This document shows, piece by piece, positions 1 through 9,304 of a stretch of 64,000 bases of DNA. Position numbers and translations under genes: made by a program. The notes beneath the pieces were generated by a model. That model was given only the letters and a program-made list of their open reading frames with translations, had not been told where the DNA came from and made no database searches. The stretch's first letter is position 1, and every line of letters starts with the position of its first letter. The DNA is taken from contig NZ_CP031843.2 in NCBI RefSeq assembly GCF_003606325.2, positions 1,860,001 to 1,924,000 on the forward strand, in the 5' to 3' direction. The stretch is from Bartonella kosoyi (GTDB lineage Bacteria > Pseudomonadota > Alphaproteobacteria > Rhizobiales > Rhizobiaceae).

Positions 1-65
1 ACAAGGCCGCCAAGCAACTTCAGAATCTTCAAAAAAAAACGATATTCTTTCTTCAGAAAAATCGA

Positions 66-848
66 TCACGCTCTTTGCTCTCTATGAACGATAGGCTCAA
101 TACTGGCTTCAAAAAATTCTTTTGTATAATCGTGTTGTGCATGGAGATTACGCAATTCATCATTGCTAAGTTCTTCAAGAATAATCCCTTTATGCATAAT
201 ACCAACGCGTTCACAAATATGTGCAACAACAGCAAGATCATGGGACACCATCAAATAAGTAAGCTTTTTTCTCTCGCGCAATGATTTCAACAAGTTTAAA
301 ATTTCAGCCTGTACCGACACATCCAATGCAGATGTTGGCTCATCAAGCAACAAAACCTCTGGCTCGATAATTAAAGCACGAGCAAGAGCAATACGCTGAC
401 GCTGTCCTCCAGATAATTCATGAGGATAACGATAAAGAAATGAAGAATTTAAGCCAACGGAATCTAAAGCATCCTCCACCCGCTCTCTTTGATTATCCAT
501 GCCATGGATTTTGAGCGATTCAGAAAGAACCGTATGGACCATTTTTCTTGGATGCAGCGAAGCATAAGGATCTTGAAACACCATTTGAATACGACGCAGA
601 AAACTCTTGTCCCTTTTTTTTGCAACCTCTTCTCCATCAAAAAGAAACTTTCCACTATACTCTGGAATAAGCCCCACCAATGTATTCAAAATAGTTGATT
701 TTCCACATCCGGATTCACCAATCAGACCATAAGCTTCACCACGCTTAATATAAAAATTAACATTTTTAACAACGGTTACAGCCTTATGTCTGTGCCCAAA
801 CGTGACAGATAAATTAGAAACATCAATAATATTCTCACAATTTGTCAT
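66..848 (-). CDS. dppF: Dipeptide/oligopeptide ABC transporter ATP-binding protein (DppF-like)
   Basis: Cytoplasmic ATPase that would power import of peptides or similar solutes together with its partner ATPase (835-1719). From the ATG at 848 the product is 260 aa. Walker A (GESGCGKST) is near residues 44-52, followed by the signature LSGGQRQR and the Walker B run [11 protein letters not shown], so all catalytic motifs are present. The reading frame is open further upstream to 941, but that stretch overlaps the previous gene deeply and reads as an unrelated hydrophobic leader, so I use 848, which leaves only a 14-bp overlap with the upstream gene. It is the last gene of a five-gene minus-strand operon. 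The exact substrate (dipeptide, oligopeptide, nickel, haem) cannot be told from the ATPase. Confidence 0.9.
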   Translation of the reverse strand: MTNCENIIDVSNLSVTFGHRHKAVTVVKNVNFYIKRGEAYGLIGESGCGKSTILNTLVGLIPEYSGKFLFDGEEVAKKRDKSFLRRIQMVFQDPYASLHPRKMVHTVLSESLKIHGMDNQRERVEDALDSVGLNSSFLYRYPHELSGGQRQRIALARALIIEPEVLLLDEPTSALDVSVQAEILNLLKSLRERKKLTYLMVSHDLAVVAHICERVGIMHKGIILEELSNDELRNLHAQHDYTKEFFEASIEPIVHREQRA

Positions 849-1719
849 GATGAACCTCCTCAACACCATTAACAATCGTAGGATTATACAACCAATCAGG
901 ATCGCGCTCAGGAACAGCCAAAACATCAACAGGATTATCAAGCCGTGGCAAACTGGCGAGCAAAGCCTTCGTATAAGGGTGACAAGCGTGAGACAAATCA
1001 GAAGCAGGCAACTCTTCTAGCACACGACCCGCATACATCACTAAAATACGATCACAAAAATCAGCAATCATATTCAAATCATGACTAATGAAAATAAGCC
1101 CCGTTCCAGATTTTGTCACAAGTTCATCTAATACGGACAAAACTTGTCGTCTGACCGTAATATCAAGCGCAGATGTTGGTTCATCGGCAATAATTAAATC
1201 AGGTTTTGGAATGAGCATCATTGCAATCATCACGCGTTGCCCCATCCCCCCAGATATTTCATGAGGAAAGAGACGCATCACATGTTCAGGATCACGAATA
1301 TGAACAGATTCTAACATAGATATGGTTCGCTCCCGCGCTTCAGCTTTTGAAACACGGTAATGAATACGGTAAGCCTCCATAATTTGTTCCCCAATCCGTA
1401 TGAGTGGATTAAGTGAATATTTGGGATCCTGTAAAATCATTGAAATACGCTTACCGCGGATTTTTCGCATCTGAGGTTCACTGGCACGCAATAAATCGAC
1501 ATCCTCAAAGCGCATTTTTTTAGCTTTAACAATAGCTGATTTTGGACTCAGCTTTAGTATTGCGCGTCCAGTCATCGATTTGCCAGATCCGGATTCACCA
1601 ACAATGCCAATTTTTTCTTTTCCGACAGAAAAGCTAACACCGCGCACAACTTCTGCAATGCCGCGCGTTGTGGGAAAAGAAATACGTAAATCTTCTACTT
1701 CTAATAATTTATTACCCAT
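835..1719 (-). CDS. dppD: Dipeptide/oligopeptide ABC transporter ATP-binding protein (DppD-like)
   Basis: Second ATPase of the importer. From the ATG at 1719 the product is 294 aa. Walker A GESGSGKS is near residues 41-48, the signature is ISGGMGQR, and Walker B is [12 protein letters not shown]. The C-terminal part ([17 protein letters not shown]) is the oligopeptide-type extension typical of DppD/OppD. The frame is open up to 1752, but the 1719 start overlaps the upstream permease stop by only 8 bp, the usual coupling in such operons. It would pair with the 66-848 product as a heterodimer under the two permeases. Confidence 0.9.
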   Translation of the reverse strand: MGNKLLEVEDLRISFPTTRGIAEVVRGVSFSVGKEKIGIVGESGSGKSMTGRAILKLSPKSAIVKAKKMRFEDVDLLRASEPQMRKIRGKRISMILQDPKYSLNPLIRIGEQIMEAYRIHYRVSKAEARERTISMLESVHIRDPEHVMRLFPHEISGGMGQRVMIAMMLIPKPDLIIADEPTSALDITVRRQVLSVLDELVTKSGTGLIFISHDLNMIADFCDRILVMYAGRVLEELPASDLSHACHPYTKALLASLPRLDNPVDVLAVPERDPDWLYNPTIVNGVEEVHHDKL

Positions 1720-2641
1720 TGCGTGGATCCAATACATCACGAAGACCATCACCTAAAAGATTGAAAGCAAGGCTTGCAAATAATATTGCACAGCCTGGTA
1801 TTGCTGCCAACCACCAATTTGTCATCATAAATTCCCGCCCTGAAGAAAGCATCGCTCCCCATTCAGGACTTGGAAGTTGTGCTCCCAACCCTAAAAATCC
1901 AAGGCCTGCAGCCGTTAAAATAATTCCAGACATATCTAAAGTTAATCGCACAATCACTGAAGGAATACACATAGGCGCAACATGAAACAAAATTATCCGC
2001 CAAGCAGAAGCCCCCTGCAAGCGAACCACAGAAACATAATCAGAAGAACGTATTGTCAAAGTCTCAGCGCGCGCTAAACGTGCGATTGGTGGCCACGCTG
2101 CAATTGAAATAGCAATAGAAGCATTTTCAATCCCTGGTCCTAATGCAGCTGAAAAAGCAAGAGCTAAAATCAACGCTGGAAAAGCGAGAAAAATATCAAC
2201 AATACGCATGAGCACAGTATCAACCCATCCACCCACATAACCAGAGACAGTCCCAACAATAAGCCCTATTGGTCCGACAATAATGGTTGTGAGAAAAACA
2301 ACATAAAGAGTAATACGAGAACCAAAAACAAGACGACTAAAAATGTCACGTCCTAATTCATCTGTCCCAAAATAATGCGCCATAGAGGGGGGCTGCAACC
2401 GATGCCCCAGATCATTGCTCAAAAAATCGTGCGTCGCAATCCAAGGAGCAAAAAGTGCGCATATGATAATAATACAAATAATAAACAGACCAAAGACAGC
2501 TGAAAAGTTATGAAAAAACTTCACCAGTGCGTGATAAATTCTTTGTATGTTTGCTTGTATTATGGACCGTGGAACAGGATCGTTTAACCAAGAGCTCAAA
2601 GAAGATGATGATTGCGATTTGTGATGATTACTAACTGTCAT
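1712..2641 (-). CDS. dppC: Peptide ABC transporter permease (DppC-like)
   Basis: Inner-membrane permease of the importer, about 309 aa. It has a hydrophilic N-terminus, a first membrane segment around residues 40-60 (FGLFIICIIIICALFAPWIA), the OppC-type N-terminal region with FGTDELGRDIFSRL, then the binding-protein-dependent transport domain. The cytoplasmic EAA-like loop is seen as RLQGASAWRIILFHVAP. The ATG at 2641 lies 2 nt after the stop of the upstream permease. A TTG at 2647 is a possible alternative start overlapping that stop. Neighbours on both sides are the other operon members. Confidence 0.9.
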   Translation of the reverse strand: MTVSNHHKSQSSSSLSSWLNDPVPRSIIQANIQRIYHALVKFFHNFSAVFGLFIICIIIICALFAPWIATHDFLSNDLGHRLQPPSMAHYFGTDELGRDIFSRLVFGSRITLYVVFLTTIIVGPIGLIVGTVSGYVGGWVDTVLMRIVDIFLAFPALILALAFSAALGPGIENASIAISIAAWPPIARLARAETLTIRSSDYVSVVRLQGASAWRIILFHVAPMCIPSVIVRLTLDMSGIILTAAGLGFLGLGAQLPSPEWGAMLSSGREFMMTNWWLAAIPGCAILFASLAFNLLGDGLRDVLDPRNG

Positions 2642-2643
2642 AT

Positions 2644-3717
2644 TCAACGTGTCCTTGGATCAAAAATGCGATAAAGCAAATCAGAAAATAAATTAATGGC
2701 AACAAAGATAAATCCTACAAGTAAAGTACATCCGACAACTGCATTCATGTCTCCAGCAAGGAGAGCATTTGTCAAATAATGTCCGAAACCAGGCCAAGCA
2801 AAAACTGTCTCCGTCAAAACAGCCCCTTCTAATAAAAAAGCATAAGAAAGTGCAACAACGGTAATAACTTGAACCGCAGCATTCCGAAAGGCATGCCCCC
2901 AAACGGTTCGTGCCCACGATAATCCCTTTACACGAGCAGTAATAATATATTCTTGATTAAGCTGCTCAATCATAAACCCCCGAGTCATACGACTAATATA
3001 AGCCATAGCACCAAAAGCTAAGATCAAAGCAGGCATAATAATGTGACTAAAGACATTCCCAAAAGCCTCCCATTGTCCTTGGCTCGCGGTATCCCAAAGA
3101 AAAAATCCTGTTTTGGGTTCAAAAGAATATTCATAAAGAAAATCGAGGCGTCCTGGACCTCCAACCCAGCCAAGCTTGGCATAAAATATTAACAACGCCA
3201 TAAGCCCAAGCCAAAATGTCGGGGTAGAATAACTCAAGAGTGTAAAAACACGGACAATATAATCAATAAATGAATCGCGATACATTGCTGCAAAAACACC
3301 AAAGGGAATTCCAAGAGTTGTGCCAATAACAATAGCAACAGTTGCAAGCTCTAATGTAGCAGGGAATACGCGCATAATATCAGCTAAAACAGGACGTCCA
3401 GACGTTAAAGCATCTCCAAAGTCGAATAAAAATACATTATGGAGATACTTCCAATATTGAACAATCAACGGCTTATCAAGACCCAGCTTATAGTACATGG
3501 CATCATAAGCTTCCTGACTGATATTATCACCAAGAATAGAGAGAACAGGATCGAGAGGAAGAAGATGACCAAGAAAAAAAGTAATCGTCACCAATCCAAG
3601 CAGTGTGATAAAAACTGAAATAAGAAGTTTTAATCCCTTGGACAAAAAATCCCATAAAAATAATTTTTTCTGCTTTTCTGATACAGCTCTTTCAGTCTCT
3701 GAAAGTGACAAAACCAT
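2644..3717 (-). CDS. dppB: Peptide ABC transporter permease (DppB-like)
   Basis: First permease of the importer, about 357 aa from the ATG at 3717. That start is preceded by a good ribosome site (AGAGGGGA). The frame stays open to 3804, but I see no comparable site there. Multiple membrane segments are visible, with the EAA-type loop ARVKGLSWARTVWGHAFRNA and the conserved end DLLYRIFDPRTR. Compared with the usual 300-340 aa DppB it carries a slightly long hydrophilic N-terminus (about 35 residues) before the first membrane helix. It follows the binding protein 3829-5445 after 111 bp and is immediately followed by the second permease. Confidence 0.88.
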   Translation of the reverse strand: MVLSLSETERAVSEKQKKLFLWDFLSKGLKLLISVFITLLGLVTITFFLGHLLPLDPVLSILGDNISQEAYDAMYYKLGLDKPLIVQYWKYLHNVFLFDFGDALTSGRPVLADIMRVFPATLELATVAIVIGTTLGIPFGVFAAMYRDSFIDYIVRVFTLLSYSTPTFWLGLMALLIFYAKLGWVGGPGRLDFLYEYSFEPKTGFFLWDTASQGQWEAFGNVFSHIIMPALILAFGAMAYISRMTRGFMIEQLNQEYIITARVKGLSWARTVWGHAFRNAAVQVITVVALSYAFLLEGAVLTETVFAWPGFGHYLTNALLAGDMNAVVGCTLLVGFIFVAINLFSDLLYRIFDPRTR

Positions 3718-3828
3718 TATAAAAATCCCCTCTGTAGCGATAAAACATAAAGCGAATACCTTTTTTATAGAATGAAACAACTTCTTATGAAGCATGTCCT
3801 GCAAGCCTTTTCCATAACATGCTTCTTT

Positions 3829-5445
3829 TTATTTTTCTGCTTCATTGTAATAAAGTCTGTAACTATTCCAAACCCATTTTTTGACTGCAGGTCCCATACC
3901 AACGGTATAATATGTCTGAAATAAATAAACCATCGGACCATGCTCTAGCACATAATGCTGTAAAGTACGATATTGCATAATACGCTTATGAGGGTCTTGC
4001 TCAAACAAAGCATCCATCACCATTTTATTAATATTTTCATCATAATATCCAGCGCGCCAAGCCAAATACATATTATGTTTTTTGGTAAATGTTGGGTCAG
4101 GATTAAACACGTGATTTAATGAAGCGGGATGTCCATCAGGATCAGCGCTCCCCCACCCCATAAGTGCAGTATCATAATTTCCGCCCCGTACACGACTTAA
4201 CAATTGATTTTGTGCCATTTTTTCAATTGTAAGCTCCACACCAATTTTGCGTGCATTGGCTTGAATAGACTGCGCAACAGACGACATATAGCTAAGACTT
4301 CCAACGAGAAGATTAGCTTTAAAACCGTTAGGATAACCTGCTTCATTTATTAACTGTTTTGCTTTTTTAAAATCTAACTTAAAGGGAAGACCTTCTTTTT
4401 CATCCAAAGCACCAGGAACACCTAAAGACATATAAGTTGCCCGCGGAATAGCAATTCCCTTCAAGACAGTTTTTCCAAGACCTTCATAATCAACCAAATA
4501 ACGAAGTGCTAATCTGACCTTTTCGTTCGCAAAAATTGCGTTCTTATTGTTTAACGATAGATAAATAATCTGCGGACGTAAAACACGACTAATTTTGACC
4601 GGACCGCCTTTTTTTTCAATGTCTAAAATATCTTCTGAAGAAAGGTCCCGCACTATATCCACATCACCTTTTTCCAAAAGAAGTCTTTGACTTGCTGAAT
4701 CCGCCACATGACGCACGAAAATCTGCTTAATTTTAGGCACTTTCCCCCAATAATGCTGTGTAGCCTCTAACACAACTTTATCCCCTGGAGACCAACTTGC
4801 CAATTTATAAGGTCCAACACAAGCCGAATGTGTTGCTAAATATTTATTCCCCATATCACCGTTGATACTCTGCGCTTCAATTGTTTTCCGATCAAGCAGA
4901 GCTGAAGCATACGATTGTCCAATAACAGTCAAGATGAGCTGAATAGGATAGGGTTTATCTAATTTTAATTGTAAAGTCTTATCATCAAGAGCTTGAATAT
5001 TTGTTTCGATATTATCTTTGGTAAACCCATAATCCATTAAAGATTGAGCATAACTCAAACCTAATTTAATAATCCGTCGCATCGACCATACGAGATCTTG
5101 CGCCGTCGCCACTCTCCCATCATCAAACTTTAAATCATCACGAAGATGAAAAACTATTCTTTTACCATTATCTAAAACATCCCAAGATTGTGCCATAGCC
5201 GGACGAATTTTTGTAGGATCATGCTCATCATATTGCACGAGTGCACTGCAAATATTCGTCAATAACTCACTTGTCACAACCTCAACGGTTTGCGCTGGAT
5301 CAAAACTGCTCATTGAATCGATATTCCATGCCATCACCAATATATCTTTCGATGAAGCACTAAATGCTGATACGATAGCCCCATTTAAAAATCCCATTGT
5401 GCTTAATAAAACACAAATTCTTTTCAACATTCTTTTTTTCCCCAT
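3829..5445 (-). CDS. dppA: Family-5 extracellular solute-binding protein (DppA-like), operon copy
   Basis: Periplasmic binding protein that delivers substrate to the permeases just downstream; 538 aa. The N-terminus is a signal peptide (basic MGKKRMLKR, then a hydrophobic stretch ending in SAFSA). The mature part carries the family-5 signatures, for example FDPAQTVEVVTSELL near residue 52 and FHLRDDLKFDDGR. It is the most divergent of the five binding proteins in the window and the only one directly contiguous with dppBCDF, so it is the likely cognate subunit. It ends in WVWNSYRLYYNEAEK, a variant of the ending shared with the other four copies. Confidence 0.9.
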   Translation of the reverse strand: MGKKRMLKRICVLLSTMGFLNGAIVSAFSASSKDILVMAWNIDSMSSFDPAQTVEVVTSELLTNICSALVQYDEHDPTKIRPAMAQSWDVLDNGKRIVFHLRDDLKFDDGRVATAQDLVWSMRRIIKLGLSYAQSLMDYGFTKDNIETNIQALDDKTLQLKLDKPYPIQLILTVIGQSYASALLDRKTIEAQSINGDMGNKYLATHSACVGPYKLASWSPGDKVVLEATQHYWGKVPKIKQIFVRHVADSASQRLLLEKGDVDIVRDLSSEDILDIEKKGGPVKISRVLRPQIIYLSLNNKNAIFANEKVRLALRYLVDYEGLGKTVLKGIAIPRATYMSLGVPGALDEKEGLPFKLDFKKAKQLINEAGYPNGFKANLLVGSLSYMSSVAQSIQANARKIGVELTIEKMAQNQLLSRVRGGNYDTALMGWGSADPDGHPASLNHVFNPDPTFTKKHNMYLAWRAGYYDENINKMVMDALFEQDPHKRIMQYRTLQHYVLEHGPMVYLFQTYYTVGMGPAVKKWVWNSYRLYYNEAEK

Positions 5446-5801
5446 TTTATCGCTTCCTCTTGTACCTTTTCATACAAAGTGATTATGATTTTCCTCTTTT
5501 ATCTTTTCAAGAGCAAGGTATCAAACATCAACTTCATCTAATCAAACTAAGCATCTATAAAGTAATTTTCTGATAGATCAATTTATTATTCAAAATGAAG
5601 AGAATTTGTAACCATAAACCCAAAATTCTTCAATATAACTTCCCATATCCATCTCTCCCTATCACTGACCTCAATCATATACGACACAATCCCCAGCAAT
5701 TTCATCTTCTTTAAAAACTGAAGGGCTCTTACTGAGAAGAGTATTTTCATCATATAATTATGATCAGCTCTTTTTATCTTTGATGACATAAAAAGACACG
5801 C
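5446..5801. other. Intergenic spacer between two binding-protein genes
   Basis: A 356-bp AT-rich spacer. It contains an imperfect inverted repeat near 5598-5632 (GAAGAGAATTTG paired with CAAAATTCTTC) at a position resembling the stem-loops found downstream of the other binding-protein genes. A 67-codon minus-strand frame (5586-5789) lies here but has no recognisable features. I see no convincing gene. Confidence 0.4.
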
Positions 5802-7427
5802 TTATTTTTCAATTGCACTATAAAAAACACGCGGCGCACTATTCCAAACCCATTTTTTGACATCAGGTGTCATCGCTATCACATTATATTTCTGAAAGAT
5901 AAATGCATAAGGGCCTTTTTGCATTAACTCACGTTGTAAATCAGCATATATTTTTGCCCGTTTTTGTGGATCTTTTTGAAATAAAGCCTCTTCAACTTTG
6001 TGATTCATCTCTGTATCAAAATACCCATGCTGCCAACTAGGATAGGCTGTATTTTTTGCCTCAAACCGATTATCCGGATTATAAACAAGACGTGAAGCCA
6101 TGGTATGGGGATCCGTAGATCCACTATTCCACCCAATAAAAGTTGTATCAAAAGCTCGTGCATCCACCTTTGAAAACAATTGCGTACCCGCTACACGTTC
6201 AATTTTAAGACGCACCCCGGCTTGTGCCGCACTATCTTGGAGTGACTGGGCAAGTGCTAAAGTATAAGGAGAATTTGCAACAAGAAATTTTGCCTCAAAT
6301 CCATTTGGATAACCAGCCTCTGCTAAAAGTTTCTTGGCTTTTTGAATATCAAGCTTAAAGGGCTGTCCTTCTTTTTCATCCAAAGCGCCAAAATTGCCAA
6401 GAGGAATAAAACTTGCCCGTGGGATACCAACACCCTTGAGAAGCTTCTTGCCAAAACCTTCATAGTCTATGAGATAGCGCATCGCCAAGCGTACTTTTTC
6501 CTTAGCAAAAATGGGATTTGTCATATTAAATCCCCAATACATCATACTTGGCACCAACACCTTTTCAACTTTAACATCTGTTGTTTTTTGCAAATCTGCA
6601 AGATCTTCAGAGGTCAAATTACGAGCCACATCAATATCGTGCTTTTGCAACAACAAACGTTGTGTTCCAGGCTCTGCAACATGGCGAATGAGTATCTGCT
6701 TCAATTTTGGTACTTCCCCCCAATAATGGGAGCTTGCACGCAACAAAAGAGCTTCTCCAGGGCGCCAACTTTTTAACTGATAAGGACCAATACAAGCAGC
6801 ATGCGTTTTTAAATACTGATTTCCCAGATCGCCATCTTTTTCATGCCTCATAATTGTCTCACGATCAAGCAAAGCCGTGACATGATTTGCAACAACATTA
6901 TTAAGAATAAGCTCTGCTGGATAAGGCTTATCAAATTTCATCACCACCGTTTTTTCATCGGGAGTTTGCAAAGCATCATCAACATTTTGCTCTGTAATCC
7001 CATATTCATTAAAAGTTGCCGCATCAGCCATTTTTAATTTGACAACCCGCTTCATCCCCCAAACAAGATCATTGGCGTTAGCTGCTCTCCCATCATTAAA
7101 CTTCAAACCATCGCGCAAATGAAAGGTAATTACCGTACTGTGATCATCCCCCGAAACATCCCAATGTTTTGCTAATGCTGGAACTATTTTTGTTGGATCA
7201 TCTGCTGCTGTAGTGACCAAATTATCACAAATATTTTCAATAATTTCACTTGCATAAACATCATTGCTTTGGGCAGGATCAAATGTACTGATTGCATCCA
7301 TATTCCAAGCCATCACAAGAGTATTCGGCGGCGTTTTTGCTATAACTTGTTGTGCAACCATCCCCAGTGCCATAAGAACAGAAACAAGAGAGCTGCTCCT
7401 TTTCAATATTTTTTTCTTCAAGCTCAT
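5802..7427 (-). CDS. Family-5 extracellular solute-binding protein, paralogue 1
   Basis: Periplasmic peptide-type binding protein of 541 aa. It has a signal peptide (MSLKKKILKRSSSLVSVLMA, cleaving near VIAKT) and the family-5 body beginning NTLVMAWNMDAISTFDPAQ. The ATG at 7427 is preceded by AAAGGGGAAATT. It is a close paralogue of the copy at 16019-17644; long central stretches are almost identical at both DNA and protein level. It carries no transporter genes of its own, so it presumably feeds the single DppBCDF core encoded downstream, though co-transcription with it is not shown. Substrate unknown. Confidence 0.9.
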   Translation of the reverse strand: MSLKKKILKRSSSLVSVLMALGMVAQQVIAKTPPNTLVMAWNMDAISTFDPAQSNDVYASEIIENICDNLVTTAADDPTKIVPALAKHWDVSGDDHSTVITFHLRDGLKFNDGRAANANDLVWGMKRVVKLKMADAATFNEYGITEQNVDDALQTPDEKTVVMKFDKPYPAELILNNVVANHVTALLDRETIMRHEKDGDLGNQYLKTHAACIGPYQLKSWRPGEALLLRASSHYWGEVPKLKQILIRHVAEPGTQRLLLQKHDIDVARNLTSEDLADLQKTTDVKVEKVLVPSMMYWGFNMTNPIFAKEKVRLAMRYLIDYEGFGKKLLKGVGIPRASFIPLGNFGALDEKEGQPFKLDIQKAKKLLAEAGYPNGFEAKFLVANSPYTLALAQSLQDSAAQAGVRLKIERVAGTQLFSKVDARAFDTTFIGWNSGSTDPHTMASRLVYNPDNRFEAKNTAYPSWQHGYFDTEMNHKVEEALFQKDPQKRAKIYADLQRELMQKGPYAFIFQKYNVIAMTPDVKKWVWNSAPRVFYSAIEK

Positions 7428-7859
7428 AAAATTTCCCCTTTATTTTTTATCAATGAATGACATTGAAATGACATGCAAATTTATAATCATAAAGGGCATA
7501 TTTATAATTATAAAGATTGAGAAAATATGTTCTCATCACTTATACAGAGTCATCTCCTTTTAAATTTCATCCACTTTATAAATTCATTGATTGACAGTCT
7601 TAATCAAACCATAGTGAACATGGAATATATGTTTACCAACCAATATCACATTCTTTTCATAATGCTCTTTGCACGCGACAATGCGCTTTATCACCCTCTA
7701 ATTAATCATCAAAACAAAATTCATGATACAATTTTCCCCAAAGACATAACGAATATAAATCCTTCTAAACTTTAGTATGCATCATTGCTTTGCCGCTATA
7801 AAAATAGAATAGCAAACAACATGCTGTAATAAAACGTTTGGTTTCAACAACCACATACA

Positions 7860-8010
7860 GAGATTCAATGAGCAATGTCGTGAATACCAGCCTGTCTGAG
7901 CTTAAGTATCCTCCCCAAAACTGGAGCTCACACGCAGCAAAACCCCTCTTTAATAGAAGAAAGTTATCAGATAAAAAAAACTAACACAAGCAGCTTGAGC
8001 TATTTAACGT
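7860..8010 (-). pseudogene. Fossil fragment of a family-5 binding-protein gene
   Basis: The stretch around 7895-8010 aligns by eye with the segment of the intact paralogues that encodes the YWGE...LLRASSHYWG region (for example 12040-12140). Shared landmarks are CTCCCCAA, GGAGCTCACACGCAGCAAAA, the run near TTATCAGATAA, and AACACAAGCAGC. It is full of small indels and cannot be translated through. This suggests a further array copy once stood between paralogue 1 and tag. Confidence 0.55.
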
Positions 8011-8254
8011 CAATTTTTCATCGCAGCATTTTATTTTGTATGACCTAGAAAGGTCTTGAATGATCGACCACCACACATAAACCAACGATCATACAACCCA
8101 AGCAAAATATAACAATGCAACACCAGCTCCATTTAAAAATCATTTTGCATTCATCAATAAACATGAATAAAATATTCATGACTTATGATAACGTCCATGG
8201 CATTAACTGAGATAAAAACACCTCTTCTAAACCATTTCAAATGCCAAGCACTGT

Positions 8255-8440
8255 CATAATATTTTAGGACTGGCGAAGTGTGTATGATGGTACGGCTCAT
8301 TCCTTCATAAGCGTAAGATAGTGATGCTCAATAACTTCGCTGTTATACCTATTCACCAGCACCGTCGAAAATGAGCTGAGGGGCGAAATGTTTTTTAAAG
8401 CACGTGAATTAGCAACCTAGTGATATCCTGCTTTATATAT
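8255..8440 (-). pseudogene. Remnant of the dispersed decayed gene family (copy 1)
   Basis: Read on the minus strand this gives a coding-like run containing SSFSTVLVNRYNSEVIEHHY and ending MKE followed by a stop. It matches, with changes, the minus-strand reading of 44800-44980 (AHFATVLVNK...YNTKFIEYYR) and the shorter piece at 28960-29080. The DNA landmark is ATTCACCAGCACCGTCGAAAATGAGC against ATTCACAAGTACTGTCGCAAAATGAGC. No intact member is in the window and I do not recognise the family. Confidence 0.45.
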
Positions 8441-8700
8441 AAAATATCGTCCTTATCGAACTCCAGATACAGGAGGTTTAAGATATTACGCTTTTTTGCA
8501 TTTTTTTTCATTCCCAAAAGTATACTTTTGTCATTTTAAAGTATACTGAAGACTAACAACAATTAAAAAAATCATCACTATTGTATCGTTTGTATGCTTC
8601 AATTATCTTATACGATAGAGTTTTATAATTGCACATTTATGAAACAATTCGATGGTTATCCTAGTTGATCAGTGGCCCTTATGACTGAAATTTTACCAAT

Positions 8701-9291
8701 TTATCGACAAAAACACCCTTCAAGATGATCATTGACAATTCCTACAGACTGCATAAAAGCATAACAAATCGTGGGGCCAACAAATCTCCAGCCGCGCTTC
8801 TTTAAGTCTTGAGAAAGACGAAGAGAAGCTGGAGTGATAGGATTTGCTAACAATGCTTGAAAATCTATCTTTTCATAACGCTCCGATTGTGGTGGCTGAA
8901 AAGACCAGAAATAGTTGGACAAGCTCCCCCACTCTGTGATAATTTCCTGTGCTCTCAAAGCATTATTCAGCACAGATCGAATTTTCCCTTGATGGCGAAC
9001 AATGCCTTTATTCTGCATCAACATTTGCACCTTTAGTGCATCGTAATGAGCAATCTTTTCAAAGTCAAAATCATCAAATGCAACGCGAAAAAAAGAGCGT
9101 TTTTTTAAAATTGTAAACCAAGAAAGCCCCGCTTGAAAACCTTCAAGACAAATTTTTTCAAACAAAGGGATATCCTCAAAAACAGGTTTTCCCCATTCGT
9201 TATCATGATAAGCACAATAAAGTGGATCGGTTCCTGCCCATGCACAACGAACTTTTCCATCCACTCCCTTAAGAAGACCTTCGGCAAGCAT
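8701..9291 (-). CDS. tag: DNA-3-methyladenine glycosylase I
   Basis: Base-excision repair enzyme that removes 3-methyladenine from alkylated DNA. The family pattern is clear: CAWAGTDPLYCAYHDNEWG at the N-terminus with the first zinc ligands (Cys and His), LEGFQAGLSWFTILKKR with the helix-hairpin region, and the C-terminal GWRFVGPTICYAFMQSVG followed by NDHLEGCFCR with the remaining zinc ligands. I place the start at the ATG at 9291, preceded by GGTGAAG and lying 13 bp past the xseA stop; the frame is also open to an ATG at 9327, which would overlap xseA by 23 bp. Length is about 196 aa, close to the family norm. It is transcribed after xseA and probably coupled to it. Confidence 0.93.
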   Translation of the reverse strand: MLAEGLLKGVDGKVRCAWAGTDPLYCAYHDNEWGKPVFEDIPLFEKICLEGFQAGLSWFTILKKRSFFRVAFDDFDFEKIAHYDALKVQMLMQNKGIVRHQGKIRSVLNNALRAQEIITEWGSLSNYFWSFQPPQSERYEKIDFQALLANPITPASLRLSQDLKKRGWRFVGPTICYAFMQSVGIVNDHLEGCFCR

Positions 9292-9304
9292 AATCTTCAC
9301 CGTA

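Larger units (their letters stand above)
7428..8700. other. Long decayed intergenic region
   Basis: About 1.27 kb without an intact gene. It contains a fossil piece of a binding-protein gene (about 7860-8010) and a member of the dispersed remnant family (about 8255-8440), both listed separately. The rest is AT-rich; an 82-codon plus-strand frame at 7527-7775 shows no recognisable domain and I do not call it. Confidence 0.5.

Noticed and set aside
5586..5789. 67-codon minus-strand frame between two binding-protein genes
   Set aside because: No recognisable motif, no ribosome site of note, and it sits in a spacer that carries a hairpin.
6342..6776. Long plus-strand frame opposite a binding-protein gene, with similar frames at 11839-12113, 14472-14660 and 16559-16993
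   Set aside because: These recur only because the four paralogues are similar. They lie wholly inside strong minus-strand genes, have no ribosome sites and read as antisense shadows.
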